Positions 9,491-18,396 of a stretch of 64,000 nt of DNA are shown here, piece by piece (the stretch's first letter is position 1; each line of letters begins with the position of its first letter). The translations under genes were made by a program, and so were the position numbers. The DNA comes from Desulfosudis oleivorans Hxd3 (GTDB lineage: Bacteria > Desulfobacterota > Desulfobacteria > Desulfobacterales > Desulfosudaceae): NCBI RefSeq assembly GCF_000018405.1, contig NC_009943.1:616001-680000 (forward strand), in the 5' to 3' direction. Under the pieces are notes generated by a model, which was not told the origin of the DNA, did no database searches, and was given only the letters and a program-made list of their open reading frames with translations.

Positions 9491-9577
9491 AACATTAACC
9501 GGCGTGCTATAACTATACACTCACTTTACATATAATTGACCACGGTTCCTTAAAATAAAGGATTTGAATAAATTTTC

Positions 9578-9594
9578 TTGACTCAACCGTCCAA
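9578..9594 (+). promoter_or_regulatory. Possible promoter/operator upstream of the thiolase operon
   Basis: TTGACTcaacCGTCCAA resembles the palindrome at 8270: the first half-site is identical, the second matches 4 of 6, and the spacer is the same 4 bp. TTGACT could also serve as a -35 box, but no good -10 follows at 17 bp. Confidence 0.35.
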
Positions 9595-9651
9595 ACCGGG
9601 ATAGCCTTTTCCCACATCAGTGATCGTCAATATAGAAAAGGAGTGGCAGCA

Positions 9652-10875
9652 ATGCGTGATGTGGCAATTATCGGAGCGGGCATGACCCGGTTCGGCAAGT
9701 TTCCGGAAAAGAGCATCAAGGACCTGGTCAAAGAATCGAGCCAGGCCGCGATAAAGGATGCCGGCATTCAGCCGTCAGACATTCAGGCCGCCTACGTGGG
9801 CAGCGCCGTGGCCGGCCTGATGACCGGCCAGGAAATGATCAAGGCCCAGGTCACCCTGTCGGCCATGGGCATTGAGGCGATTCCCATGTACAACGTGGAA
9901 AACGCCTGCGCCTCCTCTTCCAGCGCCCTGAACCTGGCATGGACAGCGGTGGGGGCCGGCATTTTTGACTGCGTGCTGGTGACAGGTTTTGAAAAGCTTT
10001 ATGACGAGGACAAGAAAAAGTCCTTTGCCGCCCTGGGCACGGCCGTGGACATTGAGCTGTTCAAGCTGTTTCTGGCCGAGTTCCAGAAAAACCAGGGCAA
10101 GGGTGAATCGATCATAAAAGAGGGCAGCGGCCAGAAGCGCAGCGTGTTCATGGACATGTACGCCCACTACACCAAGATATATATGGACCGCTACGGCCTG
10201 ACCCAGGAGCACTTTGCCAGGATCGCGGTCAAAAGTCACAAGAACGGTGCCCTCAATCCCCATTCCCAGTACCAGGAAGAGGTCACCCTGGAGCAGGTGC
10301 TGAACTCCGGTGATGTGTCCTGGCCGTTGACCCGAATGATGTGCTCACCCATCGGCGACGGCGCCGCCGCCGTTATCGTCTGTTCAAAAGAGGCCGCGGC
10401 CCGGTTTGGGGCCCGGCCGGTCTGGATCGCTTCCAGCGTGGTGGGCAGCGGCAAGCTTTCCGGTGACCTGGAAGACACCCTGACCAAACGGCTGGCGCCC
10501 AAAGCCTTTGAGGCCGCCGGCATCGGGCCGGACGATATCGACGTGATCGAGGTGCACGACGCCACCTCACCGTCTGAAATCATCACTCTCATTGAGCTGG
10601 GGTTGTGCCCCGGCGCGGACGCGCCCAAGTGGATTGACGAGGGCTACATGGAGATCGACGGCTCCCGTCCGTCCAACACTTCGGGCGGGCTGGCGGCCAA
10701 GGGCCACCCCATCGGCGCCACCGGCCTGGGCCAGGTTTATGAAATCGTCAACCAGCTGCGGGGCACCGCCGGCAAACGCCAGGTGAAAAATCCGAAAGTG
10801 GGCATGACCCACAACGGCGGCGGCATTCTCGGCGTGGACGCCGCCGCCATGGCCCTGCACGTGTTTAAAAATTAA
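9652..10875 (+). CDS. Thiolase-family protein (SCP-x type acetyl-CoA acyltransferase)
   Basis: A 407-residue thiolase-fold enzyme. The nucleophilic cysteine lies in ENACASSSSAL (about residue 86), the second-half histidine in VHDATSP, and the GLAAKGHPIGATG and MTHNGGG motifs near the end are complete. The sequence type is closer to SCP-x/archaeal thiolases than to FadA. Many such enzymes work with a small zinc-ribbon partner, and none is visible here. The start at 9652 is chosen for AAGGAG 9 bp upstream. A ligase gene follows 37 bp later and an epimerase-ferredoxin gene after that, so it is probably part of an acyl-CoA or aromatic-acid pathway. The substrate is unknown. Confidence 0.88.
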   Translation: MRDVAIIGAGMTRFGKFPEKSIKDLVKESSQAAIKDAGIQPSDIQAAYVGSAVAGLMTGQEMIKAQVTLSAMGIEAIPMYNVENACASSSSALNLAWTAVGAGIFDCVLVTGFEKLYDEDKKKSFAALGTAVDIELFKLFLAEFQKNQGKGESIIKEGSGQKRSVFMDMYAHYTKIYMDRYGLTQEHFARIAVKSHKNGALNPHSQYQEEVTLEQVLNSGDVSWPLTRMMCSPIGDGAAAVIVCSKEAAARFGARPVWIASSVVGSGKLSGDLEDTLTKRLAPKAFEAAGIGPDDIDVIEVHDATSPSEIITLIELGLCPGADAPKWIDEGYMEIDGSRPSNTSGGLAAKGHPIGATGLGQVYEIVNQLRGTAGKRQVKNPKVGMTHNGGGILGVDAAAMALHVFKN

Positions 10876-10912
10876 CCAGCGCTTTTTTCCAAAAACCAGG
10901 GAGAATATTTAA

Positions 10913-12280
10913 ATGGACAACAATCAGCCCTACTGGAACATGGAGATCGAACCCAGGCTCAACACGGAAGAGATGCGCGAGCTTCAGTGGAAAAAGCTGG
11001 TGCCGGCCCTTCAGTGGCAGTATGAAAACACGCCCATGCACCGCAGCCGGTTTGAAAAGGCCGGCATCACGCCCGCCGACATTCGCAGTTTTGACGATTT
11101 TGCCCAGGCCTTGCCGCCCATGGGCCAGGCGGAGATTCGGGATCTGATCGGCGAAATCGGCCTGGACATGGACAAGCTCATGGGCCACCTGTTCGGTGAA
11201 AAGCGCATGAACGATCTCTATCTGCTCACCACCACCTCCGGCACCACCGGCATTCCCACGCCCTATCCCAATTTCGGGGCCTCCCTGGACGACGCCGCCG
11301 AAATTATGGCCCGGGCCGCCTGGCGCATCGGCATTCGGCCCGGTGACCGCGTCGGCATCTGCTTCGGGCTCTCCATGCATGCCGCAGGAACGCCCCAGGT
11401 GCTGTGGTTCCGCAAGTTTCCGGGCATCACCCTGGTTCCCATCGGCGCCGAGGCCGGCACGGAAAAGATTCTCCAGTTTATGCAGCTGTTCAAGGTCAAC
11501 GTGTTTCTGGGCACGCCTTCACTGGCCCTTCATCTCATCGAGCGGGCCCCGGAAGTGCTCATGGGCCAGACCGTGAAATCCCTGGGCATCAAGGTGCTGA
11601 TGCTGGGGGCCGAAGCCGGTGCCGGCATTCCCGAGGTGCGCGCCAAGCTGGAGGAGGCTTACGGCGCAAAGGTGTTTGACCTGGGCGGCGGCTACGGCTG
11701 CTCCTGCGATCACCCGGTCTACCAGGGCATGCACTGGATTGCCGACGATTATGCCTACTACGAACTCATCGACCCGGAAACCCGCCAGCCCGTACCCATG
11801 GAAAACGGCGCCACCGGCATCATGGTGGGCACCTCCTTAAACCCGCCGGCCGCGGTCTGGTTTGACCTGCGGTTTACCATGATGGACATTCACCAGGTGT
11901 TTACCGACCCCTGCCCTTGCGGCCGGTCCGGTTTCAGGTATAAGATCGTGGGACGGGCCGACGACATGCTCAAGGTCAAGGGAGTGCCGGTCTACCCGGC
12001 GGCCATTGAGGGGGTGATCCATTCCTTTCCCGACAAGCTCACCGGCTCCTTCCGCATCGTGCTCGACGAACCGCCCCCCCGGGTGGTGCCCCCGCTTAAA
12101 CTTAAAATTGAATACGCCGAAGGGGTCAGAAAAGAAGACCTGCCCGGCATTGAGGCCGACCTGACAAGCCGGATGCATTCGCTTTTGAAAATCCGGCCGG
12201 CCATCCAATGGCTGGCGCCCAATACCCTGGAGCGGGCCACAAAGAAAACCCAGCTCCTGGAAAAGGCTTACGAGGAATAG
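10913..12280 (+). CDS. PaaK-like adenylate-forming CoA ligase
   Basis: A 455-residue member of the phenylacetate-CoA ligase branch of the ANL superfamily. The ATP-binding A3 motif is LLTTTSGTTGIPTPYP (about residue 106) and the C-terminal hinge is GRADDMLKVKGVPVYP, where the lysine probably catalyses adenylation. The YGCSCDHP segment replaces the usual YG.TE motif, which may mark an unusual acceptor pocket. AGGGAG lies 10 bp before the ATG. It sits 37 bp after the thiolase and 144 bp before the epimerase-ferredoxin gene. It probably activates a carboxylic acid to its CoA thioester; aryl versus alkyl substrate cannot be decided. Confidence 0.87.
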   Translation: MDNNQPYWNMEIEPRLNTEEMRELQWKKLVPALQWQYENTPMHRSRFEKAGITPADIRSFDDFAQALPPMGQAEIRDLIGEIGLDMDKLMGHLFGEKRMNDLYLLTTTSGTTGIPTPYPNFGASLDDAAEIMARAAWRIGIRPGDRVGICFGLSMHAAGTPQVLWFRKFPGITLVPIGAEAGTEKILQFMQLFKVNVFLGTPSLALHLIERAPEVLMGQTVKSLGIKVLMLGAEAGAGIPEVRAKLEEAYGAKVFDLGGGYGCSCDHPVYQGMHWIADDYAYYELIDPETRQPVPMENGATGIMVGTSLNPPAAVWFDLRFTMMDIHQVFTDPCPCGRSGFRYKIVGRADDMLKVKGVPVYPAAIEGVIHSFPDKLTGSFRIVLDEPPPRVVPPLKLKIEYAEGVRKEDLPGIEADLTSRMHSLLKIRPAIQWLAPNTLERATKKTQLLEKAYEE

Positions 12281-12320
12281 GGTGAGCCGTCATTCCGGAT
12301 AAAATTGATCAATACCTTGT

Positions 12321-12351
12321 CATCGGTATCGGTAGCGGTATCGGCATCGAG
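12321..12351. repeat. Hexamer-type simple repeat (GGTATC words)
   Basis: Three to five imperfect copies of the hexamer ATCGGT/GGTATC. The same words recur at 23568-23606, 45348-45373 and 45782-45812, always between genes. Confidence 0.6.
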
Positions 12352-12424
12352 AACCCTTGCCGCATCGATCCCGATTTGGACCGGCCGGGAAAAAATTCAT
12401 AAACCTTCAACCAGGAGGTAGACC

Positions 12425-14194
12425 ATGGGCACCACCGTTGCCATCACCGGCGTTAACAGCTACTTTGCATCCACTATCCTGCCGCTGCTGGAAACCGATC
12501 CTGACGTGGATAAAGTCATCGGCATTGACGTGTCACCCTGGAAAGGGGGATATGGCAAGGTTGAGTTCCACCGGGCCGATATTCGGGACCCCCAGATCGC
12601 CGACATCCTGGCCGGGGCCGACGTGGTGTATCACCTGGCCTTTATCGTGGGCCAGATTCAGGACACTCAAAAAGCCCTGGACATTAACATCAACGGCAGT
12701 CGCAACGTGTTTGAGTCCTGCGTGAAGAACAACGTGTCCAAGGTGATCTACACCAGCTCCTCCACGGTCTATGGCGCCCATGCGGATAATCCCATCGGTT
12801 TTCGCGAAGACGCCCCTCTGCGCGTCAACGAGGACAGCTACTACAACGAAAGCAAGGTCAAGGTCGAAACCTTTGCCCGGGATTTTTTCCGCAACCATCC
12901 CGATATCACGTTTACGGTCATTCGGTCGGCCCTGCTGTTCGGCCCTCACATCGACAACATGTTTTCAAAGCTTTACGACCTGCCGGTGTCGTCCCTTCCC
13001 ATGGGCCGCACCACCCACAACCAGTACATTCACGAAGAAGACCTGGGCAGCGCCCTTCACATGGCCATGGCCTGCGACCTGCCCGGCATCTACAACGTGG
13101 GGGCCGACGACGGCATGGCTACCCGGCACGCCTTTGCCATGGCCGGGGTCCGCATCATTCCGGTGCCCACAAGCCTGCTCAAGCTGGTGGCGGCCGTTGG
13201 GTTCAAGCTGCGCCTGTTTTCGGCCGGCCGCGGCTGGGTCAGCCTGGGCGAATACACCATCTTCATGAATTGCGACAAGTTCAAGCAGGCCACCGGGTGG
13301 AAACCCCGGTACACCTCCCGCCAGACCTTTGAGTCCTTTCTGGCGGCCCGCGAGCGTGACGCCAAAGACAACCCCATTCAGGCCACCCTGTCCTGGATAT
13401 TCAAAAGCGGCCCCCGCACCCGGCCCACCATGGCGGTGCTCAACGTGTTCCGGCTGGGAAAGGTACCCGGTCTTCGGCGGGCCATTCCCTGGATGAACCC
13501 CAAAAAGAACAGCATGAGCTACCTGCCGGTCAACCGCAGCCTGGGCCAGGTGGTGGACCAGGTGCTGCCCGCCCAGGTGGTGCACGATTTTATCGACGCC
13601 GCCGACACCTATGTCATCATGGACAAGTGTGGCTGCCGGCTGGCCCGAAAGTGCCAGCACCACACCCCGGACATCGGGTGCCTGTTCATGGGAGAAACCG
13701 CCCTGAAAATGCCCCACGGTGTCAGCCGCCGGGTCACCCGCGAACAGGCCCACGCCCACGTGGACCGGGCCATCAGCGTCGGCCTGATTCCCATGACCGG
13801 CAAGGTGCGGGTGGATAACTTCATCTTTCTTACCCCGGACCGCAGCAAGCTGCTGTCTGTCTGTTTCTGCTGCCACTGCTGCTGCATGATGACCTCGCTC
13901 AAGCACATTCCCGGTGACTACCTGGACGGCATCATGCCGCGCATCGAAGGCCTGGAAATCTCTGTCACCGACGCCTGCGTGGGCTGCGGCACCTGCGTGG
14001 AGTTCTGCGGGTTCGGCGCCATCACCATTGAAAACGGCAAAGCGGTGCACAACGACCAGTGCCGGGGCTGCGGCCGCTGCGAAACCCGGTGCCCCAACCA
14101 CGCGGTCAGAATCACCATCAACAACCCCAACGTCACCGAGGATGTGAAAAAACGGATCGAACAGTACGTGGACTTCAAGGGAACAGCGGCCTGA
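12425..14194 (+). CDS. NAD-dependent epimerase/SDR fused to a Cys-rich ferredoxin module
   Basis: A 589-residue two-part protein. Residues 1-310 are an extended short-chain dehydrogenase: nucleotide-binding TGVNSYFASTIL near the N-terminus, TSSSTVYG, and the catalytic YYNESK (Tyr-x-x-x-Lys). Residues about 380-589 form an iron-sulfur module: MDKCGC (C402, C404), then CFCCHCCC (C480-C487), then two [4Fe-4S] motifs (CVGCGTCVEFC and CRGCGRCETRCP). The next protein carries the same module without the dehydrogenase. The start follows AGGAGG. The fusion suggests that NAD(P)H-linked chemistry is coupled to an electron-carrying protein. The family of the CxC/CxCCxCCC part is not one I can name; its cysteine spacing suggests a further metal or Fe-S site. 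No frameshift is seen, so the fusion looks real. Confidence 0.85.
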   Translation: MGTTVAITGVNSYFASTILPLLETDPDVDKVIGIDVSPWKGGYGKVEFHRADIRDPQIADILAGADVVYHLAFIVGQIQDTQKALDININGSRNVFESCVKNNVSKVIYTSSSTVYGAHADNPIGFREDAPLRVNEDSYYNESKVKVETFARDFFRNHPDITFTVIRSALLFGPHIDNMFSKLYDLPVSSLPMGRTTHNQYIHEEDLGSALHMAMACDLPGIYNVGADDGMATRHAFAMAGVRIIPVPTSLLKLVAAVGFKLRLFSAGRGWVSLGEYTIFMNCDKFKQATGWKPRYTSRQTFESFLAARERDAKDNPIQATLSWIFKSGPRTRPTMAVLNVFRLGKVPGLRRAIPWMNPKKNSMSYLPVNRSLGQVVDQVLPAQVVHDFIDAADTYVIMDKCGCRLARKCQHHTPDIGCLFMGETALKMPHGVSRRVTREQAHAHVDRAISVGLIPMTGKVRVDNFIFLTPDRSKLLSVCFCCHCCCMMTSLKHIPGDYLDGIMPRIEGLEISVTDACVGCGTCVEFCGFGAITIENGKAVHNDQCRGCGRCETRCPNHAVRITINNPNVTEDVKKRIEQYVDFKGTAA

Positions 14195-14196
14195 AA

Positions 14197-15093
14197 ATGA
14201 AAGAATCCACTAAGCGTATAATAAGGTATCACGGCCTGCGGCCGGACCGGGCCTTTCACAACTGGCTCTATTTTGCCCACTACAGAATTTACGTTAAAAC
14301 CATGCTGGCCGCCGCCCGGTTTCTGCAGAAGCACTTCGGCGGCATGTGGCTGCTCAGCCGCCCTTTCAAGTCGGTTTTCGAGCGCTACCACTCCAAGGTA
14401 ATGACCGAGGCTGATGTGAGAAAAATTCTCACCTTGAACCGGGAGCTGGACCTGGGCCCCCACAAGCAGGTCATCCCCTATGCCTATGCCAACAAGATCA
14501 TTTTTGACGAGCCGGACTTTATCGTGGTGATGGACTGCCCCTGCCGGCTGCACCGCGAGCACCACTGCGAGCCGGTTACCGTGTGCATGGCCGTAGGTCG
14601 CTACTATGGTCAACTCTGGCTGGAGCACTCCCAGAAGTTTCATCCCCGCAAAATCACCCAGGAAGAGGCCCTGGAGCTGGTCCGGTCCCAGCGCGAAAAA
14701 GGGTGCATCACCACGGCCTGGGTCAAGGTGGGCACCGGCGGCCGCACCGGCATCATCTGCAACTGCTGCACCTGCTGCTGCGGCGGGCTGGAAGGCATGC
14801 GCATGGTGAAAGCCATCAAGGGCGGAGAAAACGTTTCCAACGTGGCGCCCTCCGGCTACAAGGTGGACCACGACCCGGCCCTGTGCACCGCCTGCGGCAC
14901 CTGCATCTCGGGCTGCATGTTCGACGCCATCACCGCCGATGAAAACGGCGCGCCTGTCTACAACCGGGACGCCTGCATGGGCTGCGGCCTCTGCGTGGAA
15001 CACTGTCCCCGGCAGGCCCGCTCCCTGAACAAAGAGTTTGCCGAGGGCCTGTTCCCCCTGGACCTCGACATGCTCCAGGAAAAAAAGCAGTAA
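14197..15093 (+). CDS. Cys-rich 4Fe-4S protein, paralogue of the preceding module
   Basis: A 298-residue protein that starts 2 bp after the previous stop and is clearly translated with it. It has a basic N-terminal helix, then MDCPCR (C114, C116) with further cysteines in HHCEPVTVC, then CNCCTCCC (188-195), then two ferredoxin motifs (CTACGTCISGC and CMGCGLCVEHCP). The order and spacing match the C-terminal half of the upstream epimerase fusion, so the two are duplicates of one module. No membrane span or enzyme domain is recognised. It probably transfers electrons to or from the fusion partner or forms a heteromer with it. The family name is unknown to me. Confidence 0.8.
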   Translation: MKESTKRIIRYHGLRPDRAFHNWLYFAHYRIYVKTMLAAARFLQKHFGGMWLLSRPFKSVFERYHSKVMTEADVRKILTLNRELDLGPHKQVIPYAYANKIIFDEPDFIVVMDCPCRLHREHHCEPVTVCMAVGRYYGQLWLEHSQKFHPRKITQEEALELVRSQREKGCITTAWVKVGTGGRTGIICNCCTCCCGGLEGMRMVKAIKGGENVSNVAPSGYKVDHDPALCTACGTCISGCMFDAITADENGAPVYNRDACMGCGLCVEHCPRQARSLNKEFAEGLFPLDLDMLQEKKQ

Positions 15094-15442
15094 TATCCCA
15101 CCGCAACAGCGGTTTGAAATGCAGGGGCTGCCTTGCCTGTGCGGAGTGGCCCTTTCATTGGCTATTGGTCATTGGCCATTAACTATTGACTATTAACCAT
15201 TCCTAAGCTCCTCGGGTGCCACGGGCACCAACGGTTGCCCGTGAAAGGCCTTCCGCCCTGCCACCCACGGGCTTTTTCGCCATTCCCTGCACGGCTCTGC
15301 GTTCCAAGGCTTCGGCCTTCTGAACGGATTTTCCTGCCCTTCACTGTTCGGCTTGTTGTTTGCCGTGCCGGTATGCTATTTTGATTCAAAAGCGCGGGCC
15401 ACCGTCCGCACCGAGATTGCATTTCAAAAGGAGAAAGAGAAG
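15094..15442. other. Non-coding region before the small gene at 15443
   Basis: No gene is seen. It contains runs of ATTGGT/ATTGAC-type words (about 15155-15205), the conserved hairpin at 15220-15243, and a GC-rich stretch to 15350. No convincing promoter was found. Confidence 0.5.
15220..15243. repeat. Hairpin repeat, copy 1
   Basis: CACGGGCA pairs with TGCCCGTG around a short loop, inside the wider word GGGTGCCACGGG. A second copy at 15832 has the same flanks but a T-A pair where this one has C-G, a compensated change. Confidence 0.6.
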
Positions 15443-15751
15443 ATGGCAGAACAGCCGAAAAACAGTGACTGGGTATTTGTGGCGGCCGAAGTGGCCGGCG
15501 ACTGGGCAGGCCGGTTTGTGGCCTACCGGGATGAGGTCTCCGATATTTCTTATGTGCCGGCGTTTTACAAAAAAGAGGAGGCCCAGGCCTGCTTTATCAA
15601 CCTGCCCCGGGAAAAGGGGAAAAAATATGAAATTCAGGCGGTGATGTTTGAGGACCTGGCCAAAGACGCCACCGCCAACGGCTGCCTGATCTTCATGCTG
15701 GACGCCGACGGCCGCATTCTTCTGAAAATCGATCCCGCCACAGTAGATTGA
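15443..15751 (+). CDS. Small hypothetical protein
   Basis: A 102-residue, mildly acidic soluble protein with no signal peptide or membrane span. I do not recognise the family. The sequence has two alpha/beta-looking halves, with VFVAAEVAGDWAGRFVAYR near the start and LIFMLDADGRILLKIDP at the end. AAAGGAG lies about 11 bp before the ATG at 15443; an upstream in-frame start at 15353 lacks such a site. It is a single gene, flanked on both sides by a conserved hairpin repeat and followed by a terminator at 15935. Codon use is like that of its neighbours, so it is probably real, but its role is unknown. Confidence 0.7.
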   Translation: MAEQPKNSDWVFVAAEVAGDWAGRFVAYRDEVSDISYVPAFYKKEEAQACFINLPREKGKKYEIQAVMFEDLAKDATANGCLIFMLDADGRILLKIDPATVD

Positions 15752-15831
15752 AGCGAGCCCGGTCCCCAACACGGGCAGACTGCGCCTGGCCCGTGCCACC
15801 AGGTAAAGACGGGATTTTCATAGGCGGGTGC

Positions 15832-15857
15832 CACGGGTAAACCAAAGGTTACCCGTG
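15832..15857. repeat. Hairpin repeat, copy 2
   Basis: CACGGGTAA pairs with TTACCCGTG, preceded by GGGTGC as in copy 1 at 15220. The two copies bracket the small gene at 15443-15751. Confidence 0.6.
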
Positions 15858-15934
15858 AAGGGACGGGCAACGGGAGTAGCCATGCCTTATTAAAAACAGG
15901 CGGGATATGGGCTGTCGATTTCGATTAAAGCGGA

Positions 15935-15968
15935 CAGGGGCGCAGAACTTGCGCCCCTGATTTTTTTT
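15935..15968 (+). terminator. Rho-independent terminator
   Basis: A 10-bp perfect stem (CAGGGGCGCA with TGCGCCCCTG, loop GAACT) is followed by eight T residues. It ends the small gene at 15443 and lies just before the convergent Yip1-like gene. Confidence 0.88.
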
Positions 15969-15984
15969 ATAATTTCAAAAAGCC

Positions 15985-16518
15985 TTACATCGCTCCCTGG
16001 GGCGCGCCGAACAGGGACACCAGCAGGCCGATGACCACGGCCTGGACGATAAATCCGATGAGGCAGACGCCCACGGCCCGCAGGGTGCTGGTGTAGTCCA
16101 GGGCCTGGCGCACCGCAATGATCATGGTTGCCAGCATCCAGATACCGGTTATCATAAAAACAATGGCGCCAAGGCCGGGAATGATGGCCAGAATGCGAAG
16201 CAGCCCCGGTGAGCTGGAAAATCCGATGGTGCGCAGCAGTTCGGCCGGGCTGGACTGGGTCTGGGGTTCGGGCAGGAGTTTTGTGCCGATAAGATAGGTC
16301 AGCCAGGCCCAGATGAACCAGCCGGCCAGTGCCCCCGCGGTTCCCAGCACAAGGCCCATGATGCCGCCGGTGCCGATGGTGCCGACGCCGGCCGCCAGGC
16401 TGGAAAGAATCACCACGCCCATGGCCTGGCCCATGGCCTCACCGTCCGCCTCCACTTCTTCATAGACGTTGACATCCAGTTTTGCGGCCCGGATCATCCG
16501 GTCTGTAAATTGGGACAT
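15985..16518 (-). CDS. Yip1-family membrane protein
   Basis: A 177-residue inner-membrane protein. After about 30 soluble residues (with several acidic residues around YEEVEADGEAMG) come four to five hydrophobic helices. The layout and GLGAIVFMITGIWML-type segment fit the Yip1 domain family, whose bacterial function is unknown. A good ribosome site (AAGGAGG, minus strand) precedes the start. It lies downstream of the second PII gene but a terminator at 16632-16677 separates them, so it is probably expressed separately from the nitrogen operon. Confidence 0.72.
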   Translation of the reverse strand: MSQFTDRMIRAAKLDVNVYEEVEADGEAMGQAMGVVILSSLAAGVGTIGTGGIMGLVLGTAGALAGWFIWAWLTYLIGTKLLPEPQTQSSPAELLRTIGFSSSPGLLRILAIIPGLGAIVFMITGIWMLATMIIAVRQALDYTSTLRAVGVCLIGFIVQAVVIGLLVSLFGAPQGAM

Positions 16519-16631
16519 GATTTCCTCCTTGGGGTGTGTGGGGTTCTTATTATTAATCGCTTCCTTCTGGTTTGCAGTCTGGCCATGTCGGGCCAGAAAA
16601 TCAAGGTTTTTTGCTGGGCTTTCGGGTCGGA

Positions 16632-16677
16632 GGAAAAAGAAAACCCCGGGGTCGGGCAGGGTTGTCCGGCCCCGGGG
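16632..16677 (-). terminator. Terminator of the glnD-amt-amt-PII operon
   Basis: On the minus strand, two CCCCGGGG arms (16670-16677 and 16644-16651) form a GC-rich hairpin followed by a T-rich stretch (TTTTCTTTTT). It lies 34 bp after the PII stop. Confidence 0.8.
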
Positions 16678-16710
16678 CGAATGGATTGAATGTAGGGTGT
16701 GGCGTTTAAA

Positions 16711-17064
<354 letters not shown>

Positions 17065-17088
17065 TTATATGGGACAAGGGTTGGGGCA

Positions 17089-18375
17089 TCAGTCCAGCTC
17101 AAAGGCCCGTTCGCCGTGAATGGCGTTGTCAAGGCCCATCATCTCATCTTCCCGGCTTACGCGCAAGCCGCCGGTGATCAGCCGGGTGACATAAACGATA
17201 ATCAGGGTGGCCACGGCGGTAAAGGCAATGGTGGCCACAATGGAGATCGCCTGAATGCCCAGCTGGGCGGGGTTGCCGTAAAACAGGCCGCTGGCCCCGG
17301 AAATGGCGGGGTTGGCAAACAGGCCGGTGGCCAGGGCGCCCCATATGCCGCATACGCCGTGAACACCAAAGGCGTCCAAAGAGTCGTCATACCCGATTTT
17401 GTGCTTGAGCACGGCCACGCTGTAGAATCCCAGGACCCCGGCCACCAGGCCGATGACCAGGGAGGCGGGCAGGTTGACAAACCCGGCCGCCGGGGTGATG
17501 GCCACCAGCCCGGCCACCACGCCCGAGGCAAGGCCCAGCAGGGTGGGCCGCTTGCTGACGATCCATTCGGCAAACATCCACGCCATGCCGGCCATGGCGG
17601 CCGATGTGTTGGTGACCAGAAAGGCCGAGCCGGCCAGGCCGTTGGCGCCCAGCGCGCTGCCCGCGTTAAACCCGAACCAGCCGAACCAGAGCAGGGCCGC
17701 GCCCAGGGCCGTTAAGGAGACGCTGGAGGGAAACATGGCCACTTTTCCATAGCCTTCCCGTTTTCCCAGCATCAGGGCCAGCACCAGGCCGGCAATACCC
17801 GCGTTGATGTGCACCACGTTGCCGCCGGCAAAGTCCAGTGCCCCCATCTCGGCCATCCAGCCGCCGCCCCACACCCAGTGGGCCACCGGGCTGTAGACAA
17901 AGGTGAGCCACAGCAGGCAGAAGACAATCCACGCGGAAAACTTCATTCGGTCCACCACTGATCCCAGCACCAGGGCCACGGTGATGCCGGCAAAGGTAAG
18001 CTGGAACAGGACAAACACCGATGCGGGAATGGTGCCGGACAGGGTGTCAATGCCGATGCCGTTTAAAAACAGGTGGTCCAGGCCGCCGATGATCCCGCCC
18101 TTGTCCGGGCCAAAGGCCAGGGTATAGCCCCAGCAGACCCACACCAGGCTGGCCAGGCAGTAGGCGGCAAAGGTCATGGCATAGGTGTTGAGCAGGTTCT
18201 TGCTGCGGGACATGCCCCCGTAAAACAGGGCCAGGCCGGCCGGGGTCATCATCATCACCAGGGCCGTGGCCACGATGATCCAGGCCGTGTCGCCGGTGTC
18301 CAGCACCGCCTCTTCGGCAAATGCCGGCAGCACGGACAGCAGCAACGCCACCGGTACCAACAGAATTTTTTTCAT
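17089..18375 (-). CDS. amt: Ammonium transporter (Amt family)
   Basis: A 428-residue Amt channel with a cleavable-looking signal (cut near AFAEE) and about eleven membrane spans. Pore histidines are in VVHINAG and GVHGVCGIWG, both conserved. The C-terminal tail has LRVSREDEMMGLD, the region that binds PII. A strong AAAAGGAG site lies before the start. It is 21 bp downstream of another amt gene and 39 bp upstream of PII in a glnD-led operon. It looks like a conventional transporter and is closer to this family's norm than its neighbour at 18397. Confidence 0.95.
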   Translation of the reverse strand: MKKILLVPVALLLSVLPAFAEEAVLDTGDTAWIIVATALVMMMTPAGLALFYGGMSRSKNLLNTYAMTFAAYCLASLVWVCWGYTLAFGPDKGGIIGGLDHLFLNGIGIDTLSGTIPASVFVLFQLTFAGITVALVLGSVVDRMKFSAWIVFCLLWLTFVYSPVAHWVWGGGWMAEMGALDFAGGNVVHINAGIAGLVLALMLGKREGYGKVAMFPSSVSLTALGAALLWFGWFGFNAGSALGANGLAGSAFLVTNTSAAMAGMAWMFAEWIVSKRPTLLGLASGVVAGLVAITPAAGFVNLPASLVIGLVAGVLGFYSVAVLKHKIGYDDSLDAFGVHGVCGIWGALATGLFANPAISGASGLFYGNPAQLGIQAISIVATIAFTAVATLIIVYVTRLITGGLRVSREDEMMGLDNAIHGERAFELD

Positions 18376-18396
18376 CGGAGTTCTCCTTTTTTTTGG

